Assembly: GCF_003119115.1 (NCBI RefSeq)
Contig: NZ_CP022369.1
Location: 62,001-126,000, forward strand
Source of the DNA: Azospirillum sp. TSH58
GTDB lineage: Bacteria; Pseudomonadota; Alphaproteobacteria; Azospirillales; Azospirillaceae
Reading direction: 5' to 3'
Length of the DNA: 64,000 nt
Shown here: positions 42,472-51,480 of the stretch, in pieces
Layout: the number at the start of each line of letters is the position of its first letter
Numbering within the stretch: the first letter of the stretch is position 1
Program-made: the position numbers and the translations under genes
Notes under the pieces: model-generated
Databases searched by the model: none
What the model was told of the DNA's origin: nothing
What the model saw: the letters and a program-made list of their open reading frames with translations, nothing else

Positions 42472-44799
42472 ATGCTCACCGCCACCCATTGGGGCGTCTA
42501 CCGGCCGCGCGTCGAGCGCGGCCGGCTCACCGCGCTCGACCCCGCGCCATGGGACACCGATCCGTCGCCGATCGGCCGCTCCATGGTGGAGGGAATCACC
42601 GCCTCCAGCCGCATCCGCCGCCCGGCGGTGCGCGCCGGCTGGCTGCGCGCCAGCCCGGATTCACGCCCGGATTCACGAGAGGGGCGCGGACGGGAACCCT
42701 TCGTCGAGGTGCCGTGGGACGAGGCGCTCGACCTCGTGGCCGGGGAGTTGGAGCGGGTCCGCCGCATCCACGGCAACACGGCGATCTACGGCGGCTCCTA
42801 CGGCTGGGGCAGCGCCGGCCGGTTCCACCACGCGCAGAGCCATATCCACCGCTTCATGAACACGGTGGGGGGCTGCGTCACCCACCGCGACAGCTATTCC
42901 CTGGGGGCGGCGCGCGTGCTGCTGCCGCACATCCTGGGCACCATCGACGACCTGCTGCCCGCCCAGACGGCCTGGAGCAGCCTGGAACGGCACGGCGAGC
43001 TGTTCGTCGCCTTCGGCGGCCTGCCGGCGAAGAACGCGCAGGTCGGCTCCGGAGGGGCGAGCGACCACATCCTGCGGCCGGCGCTGCGCCGCCTGCGCGC
43101 CGCGGGGGTGCGCTTCGTCAACGTCAGCCCGGTCCGCCAGGATCTGGAGGACGTGCCGGAGGCGGAATGGCTGGCCATCCGGCCGGGCACCGACGCGGCG
43201 CTGATGCTGGCGCTGAGCCACACGCTGGTGACGGAGGGGCTGCACGACCCGGACTTCCTCGACCGCTGCACGGTGGGCTTCGAGCCCTTCCGCCGCTACC
43301 TGCTGGGGGAAGCGGACGGCCAGCCGAAGGACGCCGGATGGGCCGCGGCGATCACCGGCCTTCCGGCCGGGTCCATCCGGGATCTGGCGCGCCGCATGGC
43401 GTGGCACCGCACGACGGTGAACGTCGCCTGGTCGCTGCAGCGGGCCGTCCATGGCGAGCAGCCTTTCTGGGCGGCGGTGGCGCTGGCGGCCCTGCTCGGC
43501 CAGATCGGCACGCCGGGCGGCGGGCTCGGCGTCGGCTACGGCACCCTGAACGGCCACGGATCGGACCGGCGCGTCTTTTCCGGGCCGCGGCTGCCGCAGG
43601 GAACGAATCCGGTGTCCGCCTTCATCCCGGTGGCGCGCATCGCCGACCTGCTGCTGAATCCCGGCGGCGGCTGCGCCTACGACGGGCGGTGGGTGGACTA
43701 TCCCGACATCCGGCTGGTCTATTGGGCGGGCGGCAACGCCTTCCACCACCACCAGGACCTCAACCGCCTGATCCGGGCGTGGCGCCGCCCCGAGACGGTC
43801 GTGGTGCAGGACCCTTTCTGGACCGCCCAGGCGAAGTTCGCCGACATCGTGCTTCCCGCCACCACACCGCTGGAGCGGGACGACATCGGCGGCTCGGCGG
43901 GCGACCGCTTCCTGATCGCCATGAAGCGCGCGGTTCCGCCGGTCGGCGAGGCGCGCGACGATTACGCCATCTTCTCCGCCCTGGCCGAACGGCTGGGTGT
44001 GGAGGACGCCTACACGGACAAGCGCAGCGTGGAGGACTGGCTGCGCCACCTCTACGAGGAGTCCCGCGGGCGCGCCGAACGGGCCGGGGTGGAACTGCCG
44101 CCCTTCGACCGTTTCTGGGAGGACGGGCTGTTCGAAATCCCGCCCGCACCGGAGAAGGTGTTCCTGAAGGCCTTCCGCGCGGACCCGGAGCGCTCTCCGC
44201 TGTCCACCCCGTCGGGACGGATCGAGATCGCCAGCGCCACCATCGCGGGGTTCGGGATTCCCGACTGCCCCGGCCACCCGGTCTGGCTGGACCCGCCGGC
44301 CGACCTGCGCCCGTCGGCGGCGCATCCCCTGCATCTGCTGTCGAACCAGCCGCGGACCCGGCTGCACAGCCAGTACGACCACGGAACGGTCAGCCGGGCC
44401 TCGAAGATCGCCGGGCGGGAGCCGATCCTCATCAACCCGCGGGACGCCGCCGCCCGCGGCATCGCCGACGGCGACGTGGTGCGGGTGTTCAACGGGCGGG
44501 GCGCCTTCCTGGCGGGCGCCGTCCTCAGCTGGGGCATCCGGGCCGGGGTGGTTCAGATCGCCACCGGCGCCTGGTACGACCCGCTCGACCCCGGCCGCGA
44601 CGGCAGCGCGGACAAGCACGGGAATCCCAATCTGGTGACGCCGGACGTCGGTGCCTCCGGCCTCTCCCAGGGCTGCGCGGCGCAGAGCGCCGCCGTGGAG
44701 GTCGAGCGCTGGCACGGCGCGGTCCCGCCCGTCACCGCCTTCGATCCTCCGCGCTTCGCGGCGCGGGACGGAACGGATCAATCCGGAGAGCGCGCATGA
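42472..44799 (+). CDS. Molybdopterin oxidoreductase, biotin-sulfoxide/DMSO reductase family
   Basis: This 775-residue protein starts MLTATHWGVYRPRVERGRL, as in BisC/TorZ-type reductases, and has no N-terminal Fe-S cysteine motif. The molybdenum ligand is Ser114 in GGSYGWGSAGRFHH. DDIGGSAGDRF and HLLSNQPRTRLHSQYDHG are also family-typical. There is no Tat signal, pointing to a cytoplasmic biotin- or methionine-sulfoxide-reductase role rather than DMSO respiration. An alternative is an S- or N-oxide of another nutrient. It overlaps the SDR gene by four bases. Confidence 0.92.
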   Translation: MLTATHWGVYRPRVERGRLTALDPAPWDTDPSPIGRSMVEGITASSRIRRPAVRAGWLRASPDSRPDSREGRGREPFVEVPWDEALDLVAGELERVRRIHGNTAIYGGSYGWGSAGRFHHAQSHIHRFMNTVGGCVTHRDSYSLGAARVLLPHILGTIDDLLPAQTAWSSLERHGELFVAFGGLPAKNAQVGSGGASDHILRPALRRLRAAGVRFVNVSPVRQDLEDVPEAEWLAIRPGTDAALMLALSHTLVTEGLHDPDFLDRCTVGFEPFRRYLLGEADGQPKDAGWAAAITGLPAGSIRDLARRMAWHRTTVNVAWSLQRAVHGEQPFWAAVALAALLGQIGTPGGGLGVGYGTLNGHGSDRRVFSGPRLPQGTNPVSAFIPVARIADLLLNPGGGCAYDGRWVDYPDIRLVYWAGGNAFHHHQDLNRLIRAWRRPETVVVQDPFWTAQAKFADIVLPATTPLERDDIGGSAGDRFLIAMKRAVPPVGEARDDYAIFSALAERLGVEDAYTDKRSVEDWLRHLYEESRGRAERAGVELPPFDRFWEDGLFEIPPAPEKVFLKAFRADPERSPLSTPSGRIEIASATIAGFGIPDCPGHPVWLDPPADLRPSAAHPLHLLSNQPRTRLHSQYDHGTVSRASKIAGREPILINPRDAAARGIADGDVVRVFNGRGAFLAGAVLSWGIRAGVVQIATGAWYDPLDPGRDGSADKHGNPNLVTPDVGASGLSQGCAAQSAAVEVERWHGAVPPVTAFDPPRFAARDGTDQSGERA

Positions 44800-45554
44800 G
44801 GCTGAAGGACAGGATCGCCCTGGTCACCGGCGGGGCGCGGGGCATTGGCCTCGCCATCGCCCGCGCCCTGACGGCGGAAGGGGCGGTGCCGGTGGTCGCC
44901 GACATCGACGGGGACGGCGCCCGCGCGGCGGTGGAGACGCTCGACCATCGGAACGGGCTGGCGCTGGCGCTGAACGTGGCCGACGCGGAGTCGGTCGCGG
45001 CGTCCATCCACGCCGTCACGGACCGCTACGGCCGCCTCGACATCCTCGTCAACAACGCGGGCATCGGCAGCAGCACGCCCTTTCTGGATGTGCGGCTGGA
45101 GGACTGGAACCGCACCATCGCGGTGAACCTGACCGGCGCCTTCCTGGTGGCCCAGGCCGCCGCCCGCGTGATGGCCGGGCACGGCGGGGGACGGATCGTC
45201 AACGTCACCTCCCCCTCCGGACAGCGCGGCGGGCGCGGGCGGGCGGCCTATGGGGCGTCGAAGGCCGGGCTCGAGCTGCTGACCAAGGTCATGGCGGTGG
45301 AACTGGCCGAGCATGGCATCTCCGTGAACGCCATCGCCCCCGGCCCGATCGAGACGGAGATGGTCCGCCACGCCCACGACGCCGAGACCCGCGCCGCCTA
45401 CAGCCGGCTGATCCCCATGGGGCGTTACGGCCATCCGGAGGACATCGGCGCGGCGGCCGTCTTCCTGTGCTCCGACGAGAGCCGCTATGTGCACGGCCAT
45501 GTCCTGAACGTGGACGGCGGTTTCGGCAGCGCCGGCCTGATGACCAACAAATAG
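44796..45554 (+). CDS. Short-chain dehydrogenase/reductase (SDR)
   Basis: This 252-residue classical SDR has VTGGARGIGLAIARAL (11-26), DILVNNAGIG, NVTSPSGQRG with the catalytic Ser, YGASKAG with Tyr/Lys, and VDGGFGSAG near the end. Asp in VVADIDGDG after beta-2 suggests NAD(H) use. It ends the unit started by the binding protein and molybdoenzyme and stops six bases before the convergent creatininase gene. The substrate is unknown. Confidence 0.92.
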   Translation: MRLKDRIALVTGGARGIGLAIARALTAEGAVPVVADIDGDGARAAVETLDHRNGLALALNVADAESVAASIHAVTDRYGRLDILVNNAGIGSSTPFLDVRLEDWNRTIAVNLTGAFLVAQAAARVMAGHGGGRIVNVTSPSGQRGGRGRAAYGASKAGLELLTKVMAVELAEHGISVNAIAPGPIETEMVRHAHDAETRAAYSRLIPMGRYGHPEDIGAAAVFLCSDESRYVHGHVLNVDGGFGSAGLMTNK

Positions 45555-45560
45555 GGGGCG

Positions 45561-46403
45561 TCAGGGCACCCGCGCGGCGAAATGCTCCGTGAAGCGGGTC
45601 ACCCGCTCCACCAGCCGATCCATCAGGGCGGCCCCGGTCTCCGGCGAACTCAGCCGGGCATCGCCGTGCAGCACGGCGTTCGGCGAGATCTCGTCCACGG
45701 CGACGGGAACCGACACCTCCGCCCCCTCGAAGGACACGGTGCCGAAACCGGCCATCGGCAGATCGAGAACCCGGCCGGGAGCGATCGGCTCGGGCACGAG
45801 GTCCGGCCGGACAAGGTCCGGGAAGAGATGCCAGTAGACGCTGGTCAGCGGGTCCGCCCCATGCCCGCTGGCGCGCTTCGCCGTCTCCGGTCCCAGGATC
45901 TCCGGCAGCAGGGCGTAGCCGATGCGCCAGAGATACAGGCTGGGCACCAGCACCTTGCGGCGGCGGTAGAGGGTCCGGGTCACGTCGTTGACCGGCTCCA
46001 CGTTGCCGCCATGGCCGTTCAGGACGATCAGCCGGTCGATCCCCTGGTCCACGAGGCTGGCGAAGATGTCCTCCAGCACCGCCCGCATCGTCGTCTGGGA
46101 CAAGGCGATGCCGCCCACCGTGGTGGCGAAGAAGTTGCCGCCGCCGAACGGCAGCGTCGGCGCCACGTAGGTCTCCACCCCGCGCGCCGTCGCCCGCGCC
46201 GCCACGCGGTCGGCGATGGCGCCGGCGGCCAGATGGTCGCCCATCGGGGCGTGCGGTCCCTGGTCCTCGTGGCTGCCCAGCGGCAGCAGCACGACCGGCC
46301 GGCGCGCGAAGACCGTCCGCGCCTCCTCCGCCGTCAGCTCGGCGAGCCGCCTCTTGTCCGTTTCCACCCCGATCGCCTGACCGGTCCCGCGCTCCTGCGC
46401 CAT
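45561..46403 (-). CDS. Creatininase-family amidohydrolase
   Basis: This 280-residue protein has the creatininase metal site PLGSHEDQGPHAPMGDHLAAG near 40-60 and LIVLNGHGGNVEPV near 120. The family includes creatinine amidohydrolase and the lactam hydrolase MftE. ATG 46403 is preceded by a GGCGG-type site; the frame is open further upstream but through A+T-rich promoter DNA. It is divergent from hyuA, which supports a hydantoin or creatinine context. Confidence 0.88.
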   Translation of the reverse strand: MAQERGTGQAIGVETDKRRLAELTAEEARTVFARRPVVLLPLGSHEDQGPHAPMGDHLAAGAIADRVAARATARGVETYVAPTLPFGGGNFFATTVGGIALSQTTMRAVLEDIFASLVDQGIDRLIVLNGHGGNVEPVNDVTRTLYRRRKVLVPSLYLWRIGYALLPEILGPETAKRASGHGADPLTSVYWHLFPDLVRPDLVPEPIAPGRVLDLPMAGFGTVSFEGAEVSVPVAVDEISPNAVLHGDARLSSPETGAALMDRLVERVTRFTEHFAARVP

Positions 46404-46573
46404 GCCGGGCCGCCTTTCTATTCGCTCAATGAATAAGGATTTCAAATCCTCGAATCCGCACCCCACCCCTGTCAACGGGTTTTGTGATTTTAAATTCGAT
46501 TCCCTACTTGACAGATATTTTTTCGGCGCCCACGCTATGAAGCAGATATCAAATTCGCTGTGCAAATTCAAAA
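46404..46573. promoter_or_regulatory. Divergent promoter creatininase / hyuA with palindromic operator
   Basis: An A+T-rich 170-base gap. AGGATTTCAAATCCT at 46436-46450 is a perfect 7-1-7 palindrome, a good operator candidate for a local regulator. TTGACA is present near 46508, but no -10 lies at the right distance. CAAATTC occurs twice near hyuA (46548-46570). Confidence 0.5.
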
Positions 46574-48670
46574 ATGCCCTCCTCCCGACCCGCCGAGACC
46601 GCCCCGACCGACAGCCGGCCCGGCTTCGATATCGGCTTCGACGTTGGCGGAACCTTCACCGACTTCGTGCTCCAGGACCGGGCGACGCGCCGCGTCCACA
46701 GCTTCAAGCTGCCCTCGACCCCCCACGATCCCTCGCTCGCCATCGAGGAGGGGCTGTCACGGCTGCTCGCCCCGCACGGGGCCGACGCGGTGGGGGTTGT
46801 CCGGCTCGGCCACGGCACGACGGTCGCCACCAACCTGATCATCGAGCGCAAGGGCGCCCGCACCGGGCTGCTGACCACCCGCGGCTTCCGCGACGCGCTG
46901 GAGATCGGGCGGCAGACCCGCCCGCACCTCTACGACCACCGGGTCACCCGTCCGCCGCCGCTGGTGCCGCGCGCCGACCGCATCGAGGTGGCGGAGCGGG
47001 TCGGCGCCGACGGCGCGGTGATCGTCCCGCTGGACGAGGCGGGGGTGGAGGAGGCCGCCCGCCGTTTCGCCGCGGCGGGGGTGGAGGCGGTGGCCGTCTG
47101 CTTCCTGCACAGCTACCGCTTCCCCGACCACGAGCGGCGGGCGCGGGCGATCCTGGAGCGGGCGCTGCCCGGCGTCTATGTCAGCCTGTCGTACGACGTG
47201 CTTCCGGAATTCCGGGAGTACGAGCGGCTGTCCACCACCGTGCTGAACGCGGCGGTGGGGCCGCGCATGGGCGGCTATCTCGACCGCTTCCTCGCGTCGG
47301 CGCGGCGGCTGGGCATCGCGGCGGAGCCGCAGACCGTCCATTCCAACGGCGGGCTGATGTCCCCCGCCGCGGTGCGCGAGCGCCCCGTGCGCACCTGCCT
47401 GTCCGGTCCCGCCGCCGGGGTGATCGGCAGCGCGGAGATCGGGCGGCTGGCCGGTTTCCCCGACCTCGTCACCTTCGACGTGGGCGGCACCTCCACCGAC
47501 GTCTCGCTGATCGACGGGGGGCGGCCCCTGTTCACCTCCGAGCGGCTGGTCGCCGGCTATCCGGTGAAGACGCCGATGGTGGACATCCACGTCATCGGGG
47601 CCGGCGGCGGCAGCATCGCGCGCATCGACGCGGCCGGCGCGCTGAAGGTCGGCCCGGACAGCGCCGGGGCCGCTCCCGGTCCCGCCGCCTACGGCCGCGG
47701 CGGCACGGAGCCGACCATCACCGACGCCAACCTCTGCCTGGGGCGGCTCGACCCCGCCGCTCTGCTCGGCGGGCGGCTGGCGGTGGACGCCGAGGCCGCC
47801 CGCGCCGCCATCCGCCGCCGCGTCGCCGAGCCGCTGGGTCTGACGCCGGAGGAGGCGGCGCACGGCATCCTGCGCATCGCCAACGCCGCCATGGGGCGGG
47901 CCATCCGCTCCATCTCCACCGAGCGCGGGCACGACGCCCGCCGCTTCGCCCTGTTCGCCTACGGCGGCGCCGGCCCGCTGCACGCGGCGGAGCTGGCCGC
48001 CGACTGCGGCATCCGCACCGTGCTGGTCCCGCCGGAGCCGGGCACGCTGTGCGCCCGTGGCATCCTGCTGTCGGACATCGGCATGGATTTCGTGCGCAGC
48101 GCCATGGAACGGGTCGACGCTTCCTCCTGGCCCACCCTGAACGCGCTGTTCGCGGAGCTGCGGGAGGAGGCGTCCGGCTGGCTCGACCGCGAGGGGATCG
48201 CGCCCGCCGACCGCGCCTTCCATCGCAGCGTCGAGGCCCGCTACGAGGGGCAGAACTTCGAGATCCCGGTGCCCGCCGACGATCTGGACTCGCTCGGACC
48301 GGAGGGCTTCGCGGAGCGCTTCCGCGCCGTCCACCGGCGCACCCATGGCTACGATGTGGCCGGACGGGCGGTGGAGGCGGTGAACCTGCGCCTCCAGGCG
48401 GTCGGTCGGGTGGAGAAGAGCGCCCTGTCGCCGCCGCCCTCCGGCACCGCCGTCCCCGCCCCGCGCGCCCGCCGCCCGGTCTATGCCGGCCCGGCGGCGG
48501 GCTGGGTCGACACGCCGGTCTACGACCGCGCCAGCCTGCCCGCCGGCTTCTCCCTGGCCGGCCCCTGCGTCGTGGAGGAGATGAGCGCCACCACCCTGGT
48601 GCTGCCGGGCCAGAGCCTGCGGGTCGATCCGCTGGGCACCCTCGTCATCGCCATTCCCGCCGCCGTCTGA
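46574..48670 (+). CDS. hyuA: Hydantoinase/oxoprolinase family protein, subunit A
   Basis: This 698-residue protein has the ASKHA nucleotide-binding start FDIGFDVGGTFTDFVLQD, RLGHGTTVATNLIIERKGA, FDVGGTSTDVSLIDGG and GAGGGSIARIDAAGALKVGP. It pairs with HyuB in ATP-dependent opening of N-methylhydantoin, 5-oxoproline or related rings, or in acetone/acetophenone carboxylation. Length is typical of HyuA. The next genes are hyuB and a complete ABC importer, so the substrate is taken up. Confidence 0.93.
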   Translation: MPSSRPAETAPTDSRPGFDIGFDVGGTFTDFVLQDRATRRVHSFKLPSTPHDPSLAIEEGLSRLLAPHGADAVGVVRLGHGTTVATNLIIERKGARTGLLTTRGFRDALEIGRQTRPHLYDHRVTRPPPLVPRADRIEVAERVGADGAVIVPLDEAGVEEAARRFAAAGVEAVAVCFLHSYRFPDHERRARAILERALPGVYVSLSYDVLPEFREYERLSTTVLNAAVGPRMGGYLDRFLASARRLGIAAEPQTVHSNGGLMSPAAVRERPVRTCLSGPAAGVIGSAEIGRLAGFPDLVTFDVGGTSTDVSLIDGGRPLFTSERLVAGYPVKTPMVDIHVIGAGGGSIARIDAAGALKVGPDSAGAAPGPAAYGRGGTEPTITDANLCLGRLDPAALLGGRLAVDAEAARAAIRRRVAEPLGLTPEEAAHGILRIANAAMGRAIRSISTERGHDARRFALFAYGGAGPLHAAELAADCGIRTVLVPPEPGTLCARGILLSDIGMDFVRSAMERVDASSWPTLNALFAELREEASGWLDREGIAPADRAFHRSVEARYEGQNFEIPVPADDLDSLGPEGFAERFRAVHRRTHGYDVAGRAVEAVNLRLQAVGRVEKSALSPPPSGTAVPAPRARRPVYAGPAAGWVDTPVYDRASLPAGFSLAGPCVVEEMSATTLVLPGQSLRVDPLGTLVIAIPAAV

Positions 48671-48682
48671 CCCCGGACCGCC

Positions 48683-50425
48683 ATGCCCGATTCAGCCTCC
48701 CCCACACACATCGCCCCCGACCCCATCGCCCCGGACCCCATCGCCATGGAGGTCTTCTCCAACCGGCTGCTGTCCATCGTGGAGGAGATGGGACACACGC
48801 TGATCCGCTCCTCCTTCTCCACCAACATCAAGGAGCGCAAGGACTGCTCGGTGGCGATGTTCGACGCCGCCGGGCGGCTGATCGCCCAGGCGTCGCACGT
48901 CCCGCTGCATCTCGGCTCGCTGGCCGGCGGCGTGCGGGCAGTGCTGGCGCGCTACCCGCTGGAGGCGATGCGGCCCGGCGACGCCTTCATCGGCAACGAC
49001 GCCTATCTGGCCGGCGGCACCCACGCGCCGGACATCGGCATCGTGACGCCGGTCTTCGTCGAGGGCCGGGTGCGCTTCCTTGCCGCCAACTGCGGCCACC
49101 ATTCCGACGTCGGCGGCAGCGTGCCGGGATCGACCTCCCACACCGCGCGCAGCGTGTTCGAGGAGGGCATCCGCCTGCCGGTCCTGCGCATCCGGCGCGG
49201 CGGCGAGATCGACACCGACCTGCTGGAGATGATCGCCCACAACACCCGCGACTTCGAGGAGCGGGTGCTCGACCTCAAGGTCCAGATCGCCACCAACGAC
49301 CGCGGGGCGGCGCTGATGACCGAGCTGGCCGGGCGGATGGGAATGGCGGCGGTGGAGCGGGCGATCGACGATCTGCTGGCCTACACCGCGCGCCGCCTGC
49401 GCCGCCGCATCGCCGAGACCGGCGACAACCAGGGCAGCTTCACCACCTGGCTGGACGACGACGGCTACGGCGGCGACCCGGTGCCGGTGCGGGCCACCGT
49501 GACCATCCGGGGGGAGCGGCTGACGGTGGATTTCACCGGCTCCGGCCCCGAGGCGCGCGGCAGCTTCAACATGCCGCGCAACGCGCTGGAGGCCAGCGTC
49601 TACTACGCCGTCAAGGCGATGCTCGACCCCGAGCTGATGCCCAACCAGGGCATGGTCGAGGCGATCGGCATCACCGCGCCGGAGGGCACCATCACCAACC
49701 CGCGCTTCCCCGCCGCCGTCGGGTCGCGGGCCAACACGGCGCAGCGGGTCGCCGGGGCCGTGGTCGGCGCCTTCTGCCGTTTCCTGCCGCCGGAGCGGCG
49801 GGTGGCCTCGGGCAACGACGTGATGTCCACCATCGTCTTCTCCGGCCCGGCCCGGCGCGGCGGCCACCGCTTCGTCTACATCGAGACGGTGGGCGGCGGG
49901 GCCGGGGCGCAGCCCGACGCCGACGGCACCGACGGCACCCACGTCCACGTCACCAACACCTCCAACCTGCCGGCGGAGGCGCTGGAGCGCGAATACCCGC
50001 TGCTGGTCGAGGAGTACGCGCTGGTGCCCGACAGCGGCGGCGCCGGGGAATTCCGCGGCGGCATGGGCATCGCCCGGCAGATCCGCTCGCTGGACGACCG
50101 GGTGGTCTGCCACGCCCGGCTGGACGGCGCCCGCCGCGGCCCGGCGGGGCTGGAGGGAGGGCGGCCCGGCGGGCTGAGCCGGGTCGTTCTGGACCATGGC
50201 CGGCTGGAGGAGACGGCGGCCCCGCCGAAGATCGTCAACCACCCGCTGGCCGCCGGGCGCTCCCTGCGCATCGAGACGCCGGGCGCCGGCGGCTACGGCC
50301 CGCCGGAACGGCGCCGGACGGAGCGCGTCGCCCGCGACCTCGCCGACGGCCGGATCACCCCCGCCGCCGCCCTGGCCGACTACGGCCACGCCGAATCCAC
50401 GTCCACCGGAGGGTTCCGATCATGA
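48683..50425 (+). CDS. hyuB: Hydantoinase/oxoprolinase family protein, subunit B
   Basis: This 580-residue partner of HyuA has AMEVFSNRLLSIVEEMGHTLIRSSFSTNIKERKDCS in consecutive segments near 20-55, FIGNDAYLAGGTHAPDIGIV, GSFNMPRNALEASVYYAVKAM and the terminal GAGGYGPPERR. It starts 12 bases after hyuA and overlaps the binding-protein gene by four. The first ~20 residues contain a PDPIAPDPIA repeat. Confidence 0.93.
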   Translation: MPDSASPTHIAPDPIAPDPIAMEVFSNRLLSIVEEMGHTLIRSSFSTNIKERKDCSVAMFDAAGRLIAQASHVPLHLGSLAGGVRAVLARYPLEAMRPGDAFIGNDAYLAGGTHAPDIGIVTPVFVEGRVRFLAANCGHHSDVGGSVPGSTSHTARSVFEEGIRLPVLRIRRGGEIDTDLLEMIAHNTRDFEERVLDLKVQIATNDRGAALMTELAGRMGMAAVERAIDDLLAYTARRLRRRIAETGDNQGSFTTWLDDDGYGGDPVPVRATVTIRGERLTVDFTGSGPEARGSFNMPRNALEASVYYAVKAMLDPELMPNQGMVEAIGITAPEGTITNPRFPAAVGSRANTAQRVAGAVVGAFCRFLPPERRVASGNDVMSTIVFSGPARRGGHRFVYIETVGGGAGAQPDADGTDGTHVHVTNTSNLPAEALEREYPLLVEEYALVPDSGGAGEFRGGMGIARQIRSLDDRVVCHARLDGARRGPAGLEGGRPGGLSRVVLDHGRLEETAAPPKIVNHPLAAGRSLRIETPGAGGYGPPERRRTERVARDLADGRITPAAALADYGHAESTSTGGFRS

Positions 50426-51480
50426 CCATCACGCGCCGCGCGGTGACGCGCGGTCTTGCCGGGCTGGCGCTGGCCGCCCCCTTCGTCCGCTCCGCCGCCG
50501 CGCAGGAGCGGACCGTCACGCTGGCCTCCTTCAGCGGCGTGTTCCAGGAGAACTACCGCGCCGCGGTGGTCGAGCCCTTCAAGGCCGCCCATCCCGGCAT
50601 CGCCGTGGAGTATGTCGGGCTGCGCAACTCGGCGGAGACGCTGGGCACCCTGCGCGCCCAGCGCAACGCGCCGCAGACCGACGTGGTGCTGCTCGACATG
50701 ATCTCGGCGAAGGCGGCGAGCGCGGAGGGGCTGTTCGAACCGATCCCCCGCGATTCCCTGCCGTCGCTGGCCGACCTCGACCCCGGCGCCTTCCTGCCGG
50801 GGGTCGCCGGGCCGGCGGCCAGCGCCGACCATCTGGTGCTGCTCCACGCGCCGGACCGGGTGAGCCCCGCCCCGACCTCCTGGCGCGACCTGTGGCGGGA
50901 GGAGAACCGGCGCCGCATCGCCTTCGCCGGCGTGCCGGACCTGGCCGGCGTGGCGCTGGTGCTGATCGCCAACCGGCTGGCCGGGCAGGACGACTACCGG
51001 CAGGGCGTTGAGAAGGGGATCGCGCTGGTCGGCGACCTCGCCCCCAACGTGCTGTCCTTCGATCCGAAGCCCGACGCCTACGCCTTCATCGTCAACGGCA
51101 CGGCGGCGCTGGGGCTCGGCTGGAACGGCCGCGCCCAGCTCTACGCCCGCCAGTCGCCGGGCCGCATCGCCTCGCTGGTGCCGGCGGAGGGCTCGGTGGC
51201 GATCAAGCACAGCATCAACCTCGTCCAGGGCGCGCCGCAGCGCGAGGCGGCGCGGCTGTTCATCGACTACGCGCTGGGGGCGCAGGCGCAGGGGGCGGTC
51301 GCCGACCGGCTGTTCCTGTCGCCGATGAACCGCCGGGCGGTAGTGGCCGAGGCGACGCGCGACCGCATCGTGCGACCCGAGCAGACCGCTGATTGGCTGC
51401 CCGTGGACTGGCTGGAGTTGGGACCGCTGCGCGAGCGCATCCACGAGGCGTGGCGCCGCGGCGTGATCGCCCGCGGATGA
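50422..51480 (+). CDS. ABC substrate-binding protein (polyamine/iron type, extracellular family 1)
   Basis: This 352-residue secreted protein has a Tat-like signal (TRRAVTRGLAGLALAAPFVR, residues 4-23). VTLASFSGVFQENYRAAVVEPF is typical of PotD-like receptors. It is followed by overlapping genes for a PotA-like ATPase and two permeases. Adjacency to hyuAB suggests a hydantoin, creatinine or amide ligand. Confidence 0.9.
   Translation: MTITRRAVTRGLAGLALAAPFVRSAAAQERTVTLASFSGVFQENYRAAVVEPFKAAHPGIAVEYVGLRNSAETLGTLRAQRNAPQTDVVLLDMISAKAASAEGLFEPIPRDSLPSLADLDPGAFLPGVAGPAASADHLVLLHAPDRVSPAPTSWRDLWREENRRRIAFAGVPDLAGVALVLIANRLAGQDDYRQGVEKGIALVGDLAPNVLSFDPKPDAYAFIVNGTAALGLGWNGRAQLYARQSPGRIASLVPAEGSVAIKHSINLVQGAPQREAARLFIDYALGAQAQGAVADRLFLSPMNRRAVVAEATRDRIVRPEQTADWLPVDWLELGPLRERIHEAWRRGVIARG

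Noticed and set aside
46500..46545. TTGACA with TATGAA as a sigma-70 promoter for hyuA
   Set aside because: The two hexamers are 22 bases apart, too far for a normal promoter.
46402..51480. A 1692-codon plus-strand frame ending in the binding protein
   Set aside because: Only its last ~352 residues are real. The rest is an out-of-frame Arg/Gly/Ala-rich reading of hyuA and hyuB, so it is not a giant fusion protein.
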